From NCBI GenBank assembly GCA_016222905.1, contig JACRPZ010000068.1, forward strand, positions 43,614-107,613: a DNA stretch of 64,000 nucleotides, in the 5' to 3' direction. This DNA comes from Nitrospirota bacterium (GTDB lineage: Bacteria; Nitrospirota; Thermodesulfovibrionia; UBA6902). The notes below the pieces were generated by a model. It did not search any database, was not told the origin of the DNA, and saw only the letters and a list, made by a program, of their open reading frames with translations. The position numbers and the translations under genes are program-made. Numbering within the stretch: position 1 is the stretch's first letter; each line of letters begins with the position of its first letter. Shown here piece after piece: positions 1 to 8,975 of the stretch.

Positions 1-1
1 C

Positions 2-76
2 AGCGACCATCTTTACAGGCTGGGGCCAAGGGTGATAAAGGGGATAGAAGAATTAGAGATGTATTTAAAAAGATAA
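2..76 (+). CDS. C-terminal end of a BtuF-like cobalamin-binding protein (partial)
   Basis: Only the last 24 codons are in the window, ending in TAA. The tail reads DHLYRLGPRVIKGIEELE, which matches the usual C-terminus of periplasmic cobalamin/heme-type binding proteins (RxGPRhhxGhxxL). It lies 10 bp before btuC, as expected for a btuF-btuC-btuD order, so it probably delivers cobalamin or cobinamide to the BtuCD permease. The family call rests on a short tail plus context; another open frame overlaps it but shows no family resemblance. Confidence 0.6.
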   Translation, partial: SDHLYRLGPRVIKGIEELEMYLKR

Positions 77-86
77 TTAAATAAAG

Positions 87-1049
87 ATGAAGATAAAATT
101 AATACTCATTACAATCATTGCAGCAATAATTTTCGCCTTGGCCCTCTTTGTCGGCCCAAAGCCGATCAACCCTTTTAATATTAACGGGATTGATAAAGAG
201 ATCCTCTTCTCTATAAGGCTGCCGAGGGTGCTGGTCTCTATATTTATGGGAATGGCGCTGGGCGCGTCGGGAGCGGTACTTCAGGGGATACTGAGGAACC
301 CTCTTGCTGACCCCTATATCCTCGGCATATCAAGCGGCGCGGCCCTCACTGCCGCATTCGGGATCATCATGGGGCTGACTGTTTTTGGAAGCGTTACAAT
401 CCCGCTCCTCGCTTTTATCGGCGCGCTGATAACGGGAGTATTTGTGGGGGCCATGGGGTGGAAGCGGGGCGGCTTCTGGCCGGAAAGATTATTGCTTGCC
501 GGTGTCGGCCTGGGCTTTCTCTTTTCAGCCATGCTGATGCTTCTTATGAGCATATCAAGTGATGAAGGGTTAAGACGTGCAACGCTCTGGATATTCGGAG
601 ACCTCTCTCTTGCCGACTGGCCGGTGCTGCCTTATGGATTTATTTTTATAACAGCGGGCCTTATTGTTGCAATGACCCGTGCCAGAGCGCTCAACGCGCT
701 TATGCTCGGCGATGATCTTGCGCATAGTCTTGGTTTCTCGCCGCGAAAGGAAAGGTTCATCCTGTTTATATCTGTCGGCTTTATGACTGCTGCTTCTGTA
801 TCATTGGGCGGCATGATAGGCTTCATCGGCCTTCTGGTCCCGCATATAGGAAGGTTCATAGTGGGTTCAGACAACAGGGTCCTTATTCCTATATCAGCGC
901 TTGGAGGCGGGGTACTGCTTTGTATATCCGACCTTATAGGCAAGTCTATAATATCGCCGACCGAACTTCCCGCGGGAATAATCACAGCGGTAATAGGCGC
1001 GCCTTACTTTTTATATCTGTTAAGGAGAAAAGATGTCCTCAGTTTCTGA
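87..1049 (+). CDS. btuC: Cobalamin ABC transporter permease, FecCD family
   Basis: A 320-residue polytopic inner-membrane protein with about eight to ten hydrophobic segments, of normal length for the FecCD family. After an N-terminal membrane anchor it carries the family signature (RLPRVL, ALGASGAVLQG, NPLADPYILG, about residues 45-85), and the ATPase-contact stretch GLLVPHIGR lies near residue 250. It imports corrinoid (family members also move ferric siderophores or heme). Cobalamin is inferred from the adjacent riboswitch, BtuB-type receptor and cob genes. Its 3' end overlaps the ATPase gene by 17 bp, so the two are translationally coupled. Confidence 0.85.
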   Translation: MKIKLILITIIAAIIFALALFVGPKPINPFNINGIDKEILFSIRLPRVLVSIFMGMALGASGAVLQGILRNPLADPYILGISSGAALTAAFGIIMGLTVFGSVTIPLLAFIGALITGVFVGAMGWKRGGFWPERLLLAGVGLGFLFSAMLMLLMSISSDEGLRRATLWIFGDLSLADWPVLPYGFIFITAGLIVAMTRARALNALMLGDDLAHSLGFSPRKERFILFISVGFMTAASVSLGGMIGFIGLLVPHIGRFIVGSDNRVLIPISALGGGVLLCISDLIGKSIISPTELPAGIITAVIGAPYFLYLLRRKDVLSF

Positions 1050-1794
1050 CGGCATATTGGAATTCGGTGATATTAACTTTTTCTATGAGAGGGGAACTCC
1101 GTTCATTAAAGATATGTCTTTCTCAATAGGGAATGGTGAATTCATCGGCCTTCTGGGCGCGAACGGATCGGGCAAGTCTACAATACTAAAGCTTGCAAGC
1201 GGACTCTTGAACGCATCAGCGGGAGATGTGAGCCTATGGGGCAAACCAATCGTTTCTTATAAGAACAAGGACCGCGCGAAACTGCTCAGCTATCTTCCGC
1301 AGGTGCTTGATATAAATATTCCATACACAGTGAAGGAGCTTGTCGGCATGGGACTGTATCCCTATGACATCATGCCGGAACTGACGGTTGACGACGCGCT
1401 TGAGATGGTCGGCCTTCAGGAAAAGGCAGGGGCCTTGATCACAAACCTCAGCGGAGGTGAGAGGAGAAGGGTATACATTGCAATGACGTTATTGCAGGGG
1501 GCCGGTCTTCTGCTGCTTGATGAGCCGCTTGCAAACCTGGACATCAAGTACCAGATAGAGCTTCTCAGGTTATTGAAGAAATTGAGAGAAAAAAGGGGCA
1601 TAACTGTTGTGATGGCGCTTCATGAGATAAATATAGCCCTGCAGTTTGACAGGATAATGCTAATAAAAGAAGGGGCTGTCATAGGAAACGGGACTCCTGA
1701 CATCATTATGACAGAGGGGTCCATCAAAAAAGCGTTTGATGTTGACGTTGATATAATGAGAGAGAGTTCGGGAGAAGTGTATATAAAGTATTAA
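1033..1794 (+). CDS. btuD: Cobalamin ABC transporter ATP-binding protein
   Basis: A 253-residue cytoplasmic ABC ATPase that powers BtuC. The Walker A is GANGSGKST at residues 42-50, the signature LSGGERRR falls near 138-145, and Walker B plus catalytic Glu is LLLLDEP, followed by the switch His in MALHE. Length and motif order are normal for the FecE/BtuD group. It starts inside the end of btuC. The gene is followed directly by the cobalamin riboswitch, which controls the next transcription unit rather than this one. Confidence 0.87.
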   Translation: MSSVSDGILEFGDINFFYERGTPFIKDMSFSIGNGEFIGLLGANGSGKSTILKLASGLLNASAGDVSLWGKPIVSYKNKDRAKLLSYLPQVLDINIPYTVKELVGMGLYPYDIMPELTVDDALEMVGLQEKAGALITNLSGGERRRVYIAMTLLQGAGLLLLDEPLANLDIKYQIELLRLLKKLREKRGITVVMALHEINIALQFDRIMLIKEGAVIGNGTPDIIMTEGSIKKAFDVDVDIMRESSGEVYIKY

Positions 1795-1817
1795 GCGCAT
1801 GAAATCTTTACCAGCTT

Positions 1818-1982
1818 AGATCAACACAAGGTAATGCAGGGGAATTCTGTGAAAAGCAGAGACTGCCCCGCAACTGTAAAGGGAGCGAAAGCCCAAAATG
1901 CCACTGTCCCGACGCTTCGGGATGGGAAGGCGGGCAAGTAGGAAGCCCTGAGTCAGGAGATCCTGATTACCTTGAAAACAGA
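1818..1982 (+). promoter_or_regulatory. Cobalamin (AdoCbl) riboswitch
   Basis: The conserved B12-box core is visible in order: GACTGCCCCGCAACTGTAA at 1861-1879, GCCACTG at 1900-1906, a small hairpin (CCCGACGCTTCGGG), GGGAAGG at 1924-1930, and the closing AAGCCCTGAGTCAGGAGA at 1943-1960. It lies about 115 bp upstream of the outer-membrane receptor ATG. Binding of adenosylcobalamin would lower expression of the receptor and probably of the tonB-cob operon behind it. I do not see a clear terminator with a T-run after it, so control of translation initiation is as likely as attenuation. Confidence 0.93.
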
Positions 1983-2095
1983 CCCCTTCGAGGGAAGAGG
2001 AGGCAGCTATGATAATGAATACTTCATGACGGAGATCATGATTAAGAATCAAAGGTGATGATAAAACTAAAACAATAAATTGAGGAGAAAAAATA

Positions 2096-4069
2096 ATGAA
2101 GCGAATAATTATATTGATACTAATCATGTTCTTTACAACTGTGCCGTTAATGGCGAGCGAGCCGGAGACGATAAAAGTTGATGAAGTAGTCGTGACAGCA
2201 ACAAGATATGAAGAAAAGCTTTCTTCTGTGCCTCTAAACACTAGCGTTATAACCGAAGAGGAGATCAAGAACTCCACTGCCCAAAACATCCCGGACCTTC
2301 TGAGGGCGGAGCCCGGCATACAGGTGAATGATATTGGGGGAAACCGCCGCAATATTACCGTTGATATTAGAGGGTTTGGCGAGACCTCTGCACTAAACAC
2401 CCTCGTGCTTGTGGATGGCAGGCGTGTAAATCAGGCTGACCTCAGTGGTACTGACTGGACACAGATACCTGTTGACAGGGTGAAGAAGATAGAGATCATA
2501 AGAGGGGGACGCGCGGCAGTACTGTACGGAGACAATGCCGCTGGAGGTGTTATAAACATAATCACAAAAGAGGGAGCGGCCTTAAATGCCGGCGTTGGAG
2601 CTGTAGCCGGAAGCTATGATACATATAAAGGTAACGCTTATCTTTCCAACAGCATGGACAAACTTTCCTATTCAGTCAACGGCAGTTATTTATCTTCTGA
2701 TGGATACAGGGACAACAGCGACACCGAAGCAAAAGATCTGGGGGCAAACCTGAATTTCTACCCCTATGATTTTATCAAGTTAAATTTGAGTACGGGATAT
2801 CACAAGGACAAAACAGGGCTGCCCGGCGCCTTGAAAGAGAGCGATTTCGCAGCAGGGGCATCAAGAACTGACACTACGAACCCTTATGATTTTGCAGAGA
2901 TAGAGGATTATTATTTTAAAGGCGGCCCTGAAATTTATTTCTGGAAAGACAGCAATATTAAACTGGATGTATCTTTCAGAGAGAGAGATGTATCTACTTT
3001 CTCGTCTTTTGCAGTTGGAGAATTTTCAAGCGATACCGAGATCAAAACTTTTGCTCTCTCACCCCAGATACTGCTCAAGAATGAAATTGGTCATGCCGGC
3101 AACAGTTTGGTAGCCGGTTTTGATTATCAGCATGCAGAAGAAGATATAACAAATGATTCCCTATTCTTTGGATCCAGAACAATAGGCGATTTTAAATTGC
3201 AAAAAAAGAACAGGGGCTATTATCTTCATGATGAGATCAGCATCTCTGATGACCTTCTCCTGTCAGCAGGTTATAGACATGACAATGCTGACTTCACATT
3301 TGATCCGGGCATTCCTGATAGTGCGACAATAGATGAAAATCTGTATACAGCGGGGATCAATTATAATTTTTATAAAAAATCCTATATCTATCTTAATTAT
3401 GCAAAGAGCTTCAGATATCCGGTCCTTGATGAGCTCTTCAGCTTCTTCACCAGCACGATAGATACAAGCCTGACATCTCAAAGATCGAATGATTACGAGA
3501 TAGGGTTGAGGCATTATTTTACTAATGATATATACGCGCATGTAAACTTCTTCAGGATAGATACAGACGATGAGATATTTTTTAACCCTGTATCTTATGC
3601 AAATGAGAATATGGATGGGAAGACCCGCAGGGACGGTGTCGAGATATCCTTCGACGCCAAGCCTCTTAAGTGGCTGGAGTTGAACGGGAGTTATACGTAT
3701 ATGAGTGCAACGATAGAGGGGGGGCAGTTTAAAGGAAATGATATTCCGAATGTGCCAAATCACAAGACCGCCCTGTCTGCTGTCATTGATATGGGAAGAG
3801 GCTTTACAGCGGCTCTTAACGGGATCTATGTCGGAGAGAGGCCGTTTATAAGTGATTTTGCGGGTAACTTTGAAGAGCAGGAAAATTATCTGGTTATGAA
3901 CGGAAAGCTTAAATATAAATGGCATAACCTCACAGCCTTTCTGGATATAAACAACATAACAGACAGTGAATATTCAGAATACGGCGTGCTCGGCGGATAC
4001 CCTCTTGAGAAGGCGTTCTACCCTTCTCCCAAGAGAAACTTCCTTGCAGGGGTAACAGTTGATTTTTAG
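2096..4069 (+). CDS. btuB: TonB-dependent outer-membrane cobalamin receptor, BtuB-like
   Basis: A 657-residue outer-membrane beta-barrel with a Sec signal peptide (residues 1-20, MKRIIILI...PLMA), a TonB box region (KVDEVVVTAT, about 25-34), a plug domain (IPDLLRAEPGIQV, IEIIRGG, LYGDNAAGGVINI) and a barrel ending in an aromatic residue (VTVDF). Size is close to BtuB. The cobalamin riboswitch immediately upstream and the cob genes downstream support corrinoid as substrate. The ribosome-binding site TGAGGAG lies just upstream of the ATG. Confidence 0.9.
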   Translation: MKRIIILILIMFFTTVPLMASEPETIKVDEVVVTATRYEEKLSSVPLNTSVITEEEIKNSTAQNIPDLLRAEPGIQVNDIGGNRRNITVDIRGFGETSALNTLVLVDGRRVNQADLSGTDWTQIPVDRVKKIEIIRGGRAAVLYGDNAAGGVINIITKEGAALNAGVGAVAGSYDTYKGNAYLSNSMDKLSYSVNGSYLSSDGYRDNSDTEAKDLGANLNFYPYDFIKLNLSTGYHKDKTGLPGALKESDFAAGASRTDTTNPYDFAEIEDYYFKGGPEIYFWKDSNIKLDVSFRERDVSTFSSFAVGEFSSDTEIKTFALSPQILLKNEIGHAGNSLVAGFDYQHAEEDITNDSLFFGSRTIGDFKLQKKNRGYYLHDEISISDDLLLSAGYRHDNADFTFDPGIPDSATIDENLYTAGINYNFYKKSYIYLNYAKSFRYPVLDELFSFFTSTIDTSLTSQRSNDYEIGLRHYFTNDIYAHVNFFRIDTDDEIFFNPVSYANENMDGKTRRDGVEISFDAKPLKWLELNGSYTYMSATIEGGQFKGNDIPNVPNHKTALSAVIDMGRGFTAALNGIYVGERPFISDFAGNFEEQENYLVMNGKLKYKWHNLTAFLDINNITDSEYSEYGVLGGYPLEKAFYPSPKRNFLAGVTVDF

Positions 4070-4113
4070 ACGCTGAACATGAATCAGAGATCATTGTTCA
4101 GGCATAGAATAAA

Positions 4114-4842
4114 ATGGAAATCAAACGCACATTGATTCTTTCATTGTTGTTGCATATCACTTTTTCCGCTCTCCTCCTGCTCTCAGTGAGATTGCAGGGG
4201 GACGGCGGAAAGATGCTGAATGATAAGGTCTTCTTTGTAGACCTTAAGTCTGATGTTGAGGAACCCACGGCATCAGTTGAAAAAGATGCCTCATTTAAAA
4301 AAACAGTAGCAAAGAAGATACAGAAAGAGCCTGCTGTAATTATAGAAAAAAGAGACCATGACGAAGAGATAATATTGAAAGATTCCGTATCAGACAATAG
4401 AGAAGCCAACATTACGGAATCTCTCTCCATTGATTCAGAGGACACCACAGGTATAGCGAAAAGCTCTGACAAAACGTTTTCCTACGAGAGGATGGAATAT
4501 GCGAATTCCGCACAAAGCGGAGAAGAAATTATTTTAAGCGACAACACAGCGGATGATAAAAGAGGCGGATTGACTAAGACAGACGTACTTAGCCTTATCA
4601 GCACCGCGATTGAGAGAGCAAAGACCTATCCCGAGATAGCACGAAGAAGGAGCTTTGAAGGAACGGCATATGTGAGCTTCTTCATAGGAGCCGAAGGAGA
4701 GCCGAGTGAGATAAAGGTGATAAAAAGTTCAGGATATAAAATGCTTGATGAAGCGACTCTTAGGGTAGTTAAAAAGGCAGCGCCATATCCTTACATTGAA
4801 AACCGCGTTGAGATACCTGTAACTTATCGATTGGAGGATTAA
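4114..4842 (+). CDS. TonB-like energy transducer
   Basis: A 242-residue protein with one N-terminal membrane segment (about residues 5-24), a long charged periplasmic linker, and a C-terminal TonB domain (residues 165-242: YPEIARR, GTAYVSFFI, SSGYKMLDEAT, IPVTYRLED). It would couple the proton-motive force, through ExbB/ExbD not seen here, to the receptor encoded just upstream. The linker is Asp/Glu/Lys-rich rather than the usual Pro-rich type. The next gene starts 6 bp downstream. Confidence 0.85.
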   Translation: MEIKRTLILSLLLHITFSALLLLSVRLQGDGGKMLNDKVFFVDLKSDVEEPTASVEKDASFKKTVAKKIQKEPAVIIEKRDHDEEIILKDSVSDNREANITESLSIDSEDTTGIAKSSDKTFSYERMEYANSAQSGEEIILSDNTADDKRGGLTKTDVLSLISTAIERAKTYPEIARRRSFEGTAYVSFFIGAEGEPSEIKVIKSSGYKMLDEATLRVVKKAAPYPYIENRVEIPVTYRLED

Positions 4843-4848
4843 GAAGAT

Positions 4849-5379
4849 ATGAAAAGAAAGATCGTCTTTATAACTGGAGGCGCACGGAGCGGAAAGAGCT
4901 CTTTTGCCCTTAATGAGACAGCTAAAGTGGAAGGGCGGAAAGCGTATATAGCGACTGCGCAGGCTCTTGACGATGAGATGAAGGAAAGGATTGAAAAACA
5001 CCGGAAAGAGCGCGACGCTGACTGGGACACCTTTGAAGAGCCGTTTAAAGTTTCTGAAATCATTTCTGACCTGAGAGTCAAGTACAGCGTTGTTCTTCTT
5101 GATTGCCTGACACTATGGCTTTCTAACGTGATCAGCGGTGACATGGATTGCAGCGGTAAGATATACGATTTAATGGCTGTGCTTGAAAACTTAAAATTCG
5201 ACACTTCTAATTCTAAACTCTTTATCGTCTCAAACGAGGTCGGGATGGGTATTGTGCCTGAGAATGAGCTCGCAAGGAGATTCAGAGATACTGCTGGGTT
5301 TTTAAATCAGAAAGTAGCTGAGATCGCAGATGAAGTATATCTGGTAACTGTCGGGATCCCGATAAAGATAAAAGGCTGA
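4849..5379 (+). CDS. cobU: Adenosylcobinamide kinase / adenosylcobinamide-phosphate guanylyltransferase
   Basis: A 176-residue cytoplasmic enzyme that phosphorylates adenosylcobinamide and transfers GMP to give adenosylcobinamide-GDP. The P-loop GGARSGKSS is at residues 10-18. The His that is guanylylated in the family lies in RIEKHRKER (H51), followed by DWDTFEEP, and EVGMGIVPENELARRFRD is the standard C-terminal motif. Full length, and first of the nucleotide-loop genes in the operon. Confidence 0.92.
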   Translation: MKRKIVFITGGARSGKSSFALNETAKVEGRKAYIATAQALDDEMKERIEKHRKERDADWDTFEEPFKVSEIISDLRVKYSVVLLDCLTLWLSNVISGDMDCSGKIYDLMAVLENLKFDTSNSKLFIVSNEVGMGIVPENELARRFRDTAGFLNQKVAEIADEVYLVTVGIPIKIKG

Positions 5380-5425
5380 AAAATAAAAACTATACATCGG
5401 AATGAGAACACGAACGGAGGATATA

Positions 5426-6484
5426 ATGACATTGGAATCAATACTTTCAAGCATCACAAATACTAACGGCAAGTTCGCGGAGCAGGCACAAAATCGGCTG
5501 GACAGCCTCACAAAACCGCAGGGCAGTCTTGGCAGGCTTGAGGAGTTTGCAAAACAACTCGTCGCCATCACAGAGAACCCGATGCCTTCACTTAATAAGA
5601 AGGCTGTCTTCACATTTGCGGGAGACCATGGCGTTGCTGATGAAGGTGTCTCGGCATTTCCAAAGGCGGTCACTCAGCAGATGGTCTTTAATTTTATTAA
5701 CGGCGGCGCCGGGATAAATGTCCTTGCAAGACATGCAGGGGCAGATGTTGTTGTTGTGGATATAGGCGTTGACGGCGATCTTGGAAATATCAAAAGCGAT
5801 GCCTTTGTATCGCGGAAGGTCATCTCAGGAACAATGAATATGAGAAAGGGCCCTGCAATGACAAGGGAAGAAACCCTTAAATGCATAGCAGTTGGGGTAG
5901 AACTTGCTGACGAATATGTAAAAAAGGGATACAAGATCTTTGCAACAGGCGAGATGGGCATTGCCAACACTACGCCCTCAAGCGCCATAACAGCGGTCAT
6001 GACCGGCAAAACCGTTGAAGAGATTACAGGAAAAGGCACAGGGATAAATGATGAGGCGTGGAAGCATAAGGTACAGGTCATTAAGGATGCCATTTCATTT
6101 AATATGCCTGACCCTGCTGATCCTGTTGATGTGCTTGCAAAGGTCGGCGGCGCTGAGATAGGCGGGATCGCCGGGCTGATCATAGGGGCTGCGGCAAACA
6201 AGGTGCCTATTGTTATTGATGGTTTCATATCAACAGCAGGCGCGCTCATCGCTTACATGATAGAACCAAAGACAAAAGGGTATATGTTTGCCGCGCATAA
6301 TTCTCAGGAGGCCGGGCACAAGGCTTTGCTTGAAAAAATAGGATTAAGGCCTATACTTGACCTTGACCTCAGGCTCGGCGAGGGCACAGGCGCGGCTCTG
6401 GCAATGCTGATGATTGAAGGGGGGCTTAAAATATATAAGGAGATGGCGACATTTGCCGAAGCTTCTGTTTCGGGAAAAGAATAG
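5426..6484 (+). CDS. cobT: Nicotinate-nucleotide--dimethylbenzimidazole phosphoribosyltransferase
   Basis: A 352-residue enzyme that makes alpha-ribazole phosphate, the lower-ligand nucleotide. Family motifs include [13 protein letters not shown] near the N-terminus, [29 protein letters not shown] and the C-terminal [12 protein letters not shown] that carries the catalytic Glu. I chose the ATG at 5426 because GGAGG at 5416-5420 sits 5 bp before it. An in-frame ATG 24 bp earlier has no such site. Confidence 0.93.
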   Translation: MTLESILSSITNTNGKFAEQAQNRLDSLTKPQGSLGRLEEFAKQLVAITENPMPSLNKKAVFTFAGDHGVADEGVSAFPKAVTQQMVFNFINGGAGINVLARHAGADVVVVDIGVDGDLGNIKSDAFVSRKVISGTMNMRKGPAMTREETLKCIAVGVELADEYVKKGYKIFATGEMGIANTTPSSAITAVMTGKTVEEITGKGTGINDEAWKHKVQVIKDAISFNMPDPADPVDVLAKVGGAEIGGIAGLIIGAAANKVPIVIDGFISTAGALIAYMIEPKTKGYMFAAHNSQEAGHKALLEKIGLRPILDLDLRLGEGTGAALAMLMIEGGLKIYKEMATFAEASVSGKE

Positions 6485-6487
6485 TAT

Positions 6488-7267
6488 ATGAAGAAGCTGC
6501 TCCTTGCGTTTCAGTTCCTGACGATCATCCCCCTGAAGAGGATGGATAATGTGTCTGAAAAAGATGTGGGAGGGGCATCTGCTTTCTTCCCTCTAGTCGG
6601 CACGGTACAGGGGATACTTCTTGTAATAACGTCCGCATTATTCCTGAAGGTTTTTCCTGTTGAGGTCTCAAACGGGATCATTCTTCTTCTGATGATAATA
6701 ATCAACGGAGGGCTCCACCTTGACGGGCTTGCTGATACGTTTGACGCTATAGCATCGAGAAAGGGTAAAGAGAAAAAACTTGCGATCATGAAAGATAGCG
6801 CTGTCGGGCCCTTCGGTGTGATAGCGATAGTATTTGCAATATTACTGAAGTATATTTTTTTGAATGCGATATTCAATATATCTCTTGACACTTACTATCT
6901 GTCGCTCTTTCTGATGCCTATTTTTTCACGCTGGGCGATGGTTACTGCGATCTTTCATTGCAAGTCAGCGAGGAAGGACGGACTCGGCAGGATATTTGTT
7001 GAGCATACGAAGATGACGGAATTTGCAGCAGCAACTTTGCTGACTTTGGTAATTTCGCTTCTGGCATTATTTATCTCTGATAAAACTTCTGCTATCATCT
7101 CTTTTCTATTGATTTTGGTAATACTGTATATCTTTTGCATTGCGGCAGTCCGGTTTTCAAATAAGAACTTCGGAGGCATGACCGGCGACACATTCGGCGC
7201 GGTCTCGGAAATCTCGGAGATATTATTTTTAATGGGTGCGATGATATGGTCACAAAAATTTATCTGA
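6488..7267 (+). CDS. cobS: Adenosylcobinamide-GDP ribazoletransferase (cobalamin synthase)
   Basis: A 259-residue inner-membrane enzyme joining adenosylcobinamide-GDP and alpha-ribazole(-phosphate), the last assembly step. It has several membrane segments and the signature HLDGLADTFDA near residues 77-87, then IMKDSAVGPFGV and GGMTGDTFGA near the C-terminus. It starts 3 bp after cobT and its end overlaps cobC by 22 bp, consistent with coupled translation. Confidence 0.92.
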   Translation: MKKLLLAFQFLTIIPLKRMDNVSEKDVGGASAFFPLVGTVQGILLVITSALFLKVFPVEVSNGIILLLMIIINGGLHLDGLADTFDAIASRKGKEKKLAIMKDSAVGPFGVIAIVFAILLKYIFLNAIFNISLDTYYLSLFLMPIFSRWAMVTAIFHCKSARKDGLGRIFVEHTKMTEFAAATLLTLVISLLALFISDKTSAIISFLLILVILYIFCIAAVRFSNKNFGGMTGDTFGAVSEISEILFLMGAMIWSQKFI

Positions 7268-7908
7268 TCCGGCATGGAGAGACAGAGGGCGCGGAGACGA
7301 AAAGATACAAGGGGCATATGGATGTGCCTTTGTCTGCGAACGGAATAGAACAGATTAAGAGAGTTGCCGGTTATCTTGCAGAAGCAGAATCATTAAACGC
7401 TCTATACTGCTCAGACCTTTCCCGTGCAATAAAGAGCGCGGAGATCATTGCTGAACCATATGGACTAAAACCAGTAATCTTGCCTGGACTGAGAGAACGC
7501 AATTTTGGTTTATGGGAAGGGATGTCTTTTGATGAAATAAAAGCGAAATGGCCTGATGCCTTTAATGCATGGGCAAACAATCCCCTTGAGTTCAGCCCGA
7601 TGAATGGAGAAAGCACCATTGAGGTGAGAGACAGGGCGATAAAGGCTTTTGAAAAGATACTGAGTCAGCGTATAGAACACATCCCACCCACCCAACCCTC
7701 CCCCTCGAGAGGGGAGGGCAAGGGAGAGGGTGGAATTTCTACCATTGCCATAGTTTCTCACGGCGGCATAAACAGGGTCATCCTCTGCCATCTGCTTGGT
7801 ATTCCGCTTGAGAATATATTCAGGATAGAACAGGACTTTGCGGCACTCAACCTTATTGAATTCCATGACGGCTATCCTGTGACAAGGTTCATCAATTATA
7901 CTATCTGA
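7246..7908 (+). CDS. cobC: Alpha-ribazole phosphatase-like histidine phosphatase
   Basis: A 220-residue histidine phosphatase with the catalytic RHGE motif (LIRHGETEG, residues 7-15), SDLSRAIKSAE, the acid region LRERNFGLWEG and the second His in VSHGG. In this context it most likely removes the phosphate from alpha-ribazole phosphate or cobalamin 5'-phosphate. Odd point: about 17 residues with a PTQPSPSRGEGKGEGG composition are inserted between the last helices and VSHGG. They are encoded by a GC-rich palindrome that also occurs elsewhere in the window. The insertion keeps the frame and leaves catalytic motifs intact. Confidence 0.85.
   Translation: MVTKIYLIRHGETEGAETKRYKGHMDVPLSANGIEQIKRVAGYLAEAESLNALYCSDLSRAIKSAEIIAEPYGLKPVILPGLRERNFGLWEGMSFDEIKAKWPDAFNAWANNPLEFSPMNGESTIEVRDRAIKAFEKILSQRIEHIPPTQPSPSRGEGKGEGGISTIAIVSHGGINRVILCHLLGIPLENIFRIEQDFAALNLIEFHDGYPVTRFINYTI
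7684..7733 (+). repeat. GC-rich palindromic repeat inside cobC (in frame)
   Basis: A roughly 50 bp near-palindrome of C-runs followed by G-runs, centred on CCTCGAGAGG. It encodes part of the cobC product without breaking the frame. Similar palindromes lie at 32289-32340, 32711-32764 and 33360-33444. All give PSP..(P/R)..GEG-like peptides when translated. Confidence 0.8.
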
Positions 7909-7911
7909 CAT

Positions 7912-8301
7912 ATGAGCGAGACGGAGCTAATCATTATAGCGGCACACGGGAGTCCTTTAAAAGAATCAGGAGGCATTGCGGGTGTAGCGTCCACTTTGCA
8001 TGCAATGATACATCCTAAGTGCAATAAAGATTGCGTAAGGGTTGGGTATCTTCAGTTCGGCAAGCCGTCCATAGAAGACGCGATAAGAAAAGCTATTAAG
8101 GACGGGGCCGCTAAGATAATAATCCATCCTTATTTTTTAAGCAGTGGGATACATGTCACAAAGAGCATCCCCGCAATAATAAATGAGGCGAAGGCCTCAT
8201 ATCCTGATGTGAAGTTTATTTATACAGAGCCGCTCGGCTCTGATGACGCGCTTGCTGAGATAGTTTTTAAAAAAATAAGAGCGGCAAAGGAAGATGAATA
8301 A
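7912..8301 (+). CDS. cbiX: Short CbiX-type cobaltochelatase / sirohydrochlorin chelatase-like protein
   Basis: A 129-residue single-domain chelatase of the CbiX-small/SirB type: IAAHGSPLKESG carries the N-terminal metal-binding His, and HPYFLSSGIHVTKSIP carries the second His. Single-domain forms act as homodimers to insert Co2+ (or Fe2+/Ni2+) into sirohydrochlorin. The setting among cob genes favours cobalt. Its ATG is 3 bp after cobC and its end overlaps cbiE by 8 bp. Confidence 0.82.
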   Translation: MSETELIIIAAHGSPLKESGGIAGVASTLHAMIHPKCNKDCVRVGYLQFGKPSIEDAIRKAIKDGAAKIIIHPYFLSSGIHVTKSIPAIINEAKASYPDVKFIYTEPLGSDDALAEIVFKKIRAAKEDE

Positions 8302-8965
8302 ATTCTACCTGATAGGCATAGGCTACAGGCCACTTAATGAAAAGGCCTCCGGCATTATCCGCAGCTCTGACGTGATACTCACAACAGCGAGGCTCTTTGA
8401 GGTCTTCAAGAGATACCGTGAATTTGAGGATGTTAAAAGTAAACTGAAAGTTACAGCCAATATTAATGAGACCATCGCATTTATTCGCGGCAATTATGAT
8501 AAAGAGAATATCTCGGTGCTAGCGGACGGCGACCCTATGTTCTTCGGCTTTGGAAAGCTTATATTAAATGAGTTTGACAAAGGTACTTTTGATATATTTC
8601 CTGACCTCTCAAGTCTTCAGGTTGCCTTCTCAAAGATAAAGGAGCCATGGGGTGACTCATTTCTCATAAGCCTGCACGGCGGGCCTGACCCCGCCAATAG
8701 GAGAAAGCTTGAGCATGAAACAAGCGACATTCCTCATCTGCTGGAGAATTATCATAAGATCGGCATTCTTACTGACAAAGAAAATAACCCTGCAAAGATT
8801 GCCGGAATTCTCAACCTCTCGCCGCTCACCTCGCCACTTTCAATCATTATATATGTCTGCGAACGCCTCGGATATCCTGATGAGAAGATCACAGAGGGAA
8901 CGCCGGAAGCAATATCAGCAGGCGCGTTCTCTTATCCCAACGTGGTTATTATCCTTAAAAAGTGA
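8294..8965 (+). CDS. cbiE: Cobalt-precorrin-7 (C5)-methyltransferase, CbiE type
   Basis: A 223-residue SAM-dependent tetrapyrrole methylase. It shows the family order: N-terminal FYLIGIGYRP, LADGDPMFFGFG (the SAM-contact GDP loop), FPDLSSLQVAFSKI and the CbiE-typical WGDSFLISLHGG. It corresponds to the N-terminal half of CobL; a CbiT decarboxylase partner is not in the window. This is the only corrin-ring methyltransferase here, so other ring genes must lie elsewhere if the pathway is complete. Confidence 0.85.
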   Translation: MNKFYLIGIGYRPLNEKASGIIRSSDVILTTARLFEVFKRYREFEDVKSKLKVTANINETIAFIRGNYDKENISVLADGDPMFFGFGKLILNEFDKGTFDIFPDLSSLQVAFSKIKEPWGDSFLISLHGGPDPANRRKLEHETSDIPHLLENYHKIGILTDKENNPAKIAGILNLSPLTSPLSIIIYVCERLGYPDEKITEGTPEAISAGAFSYPNVVIILKK

Positions 8966-8975
8966 GGTTGAAATT

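Noticed and set aside
3263..3925. Long antisense frame within the btuB gene
   Set aside because: It is the mirror of a strongly supported receptor gene, with no ribosome-binding site and no domain signature.
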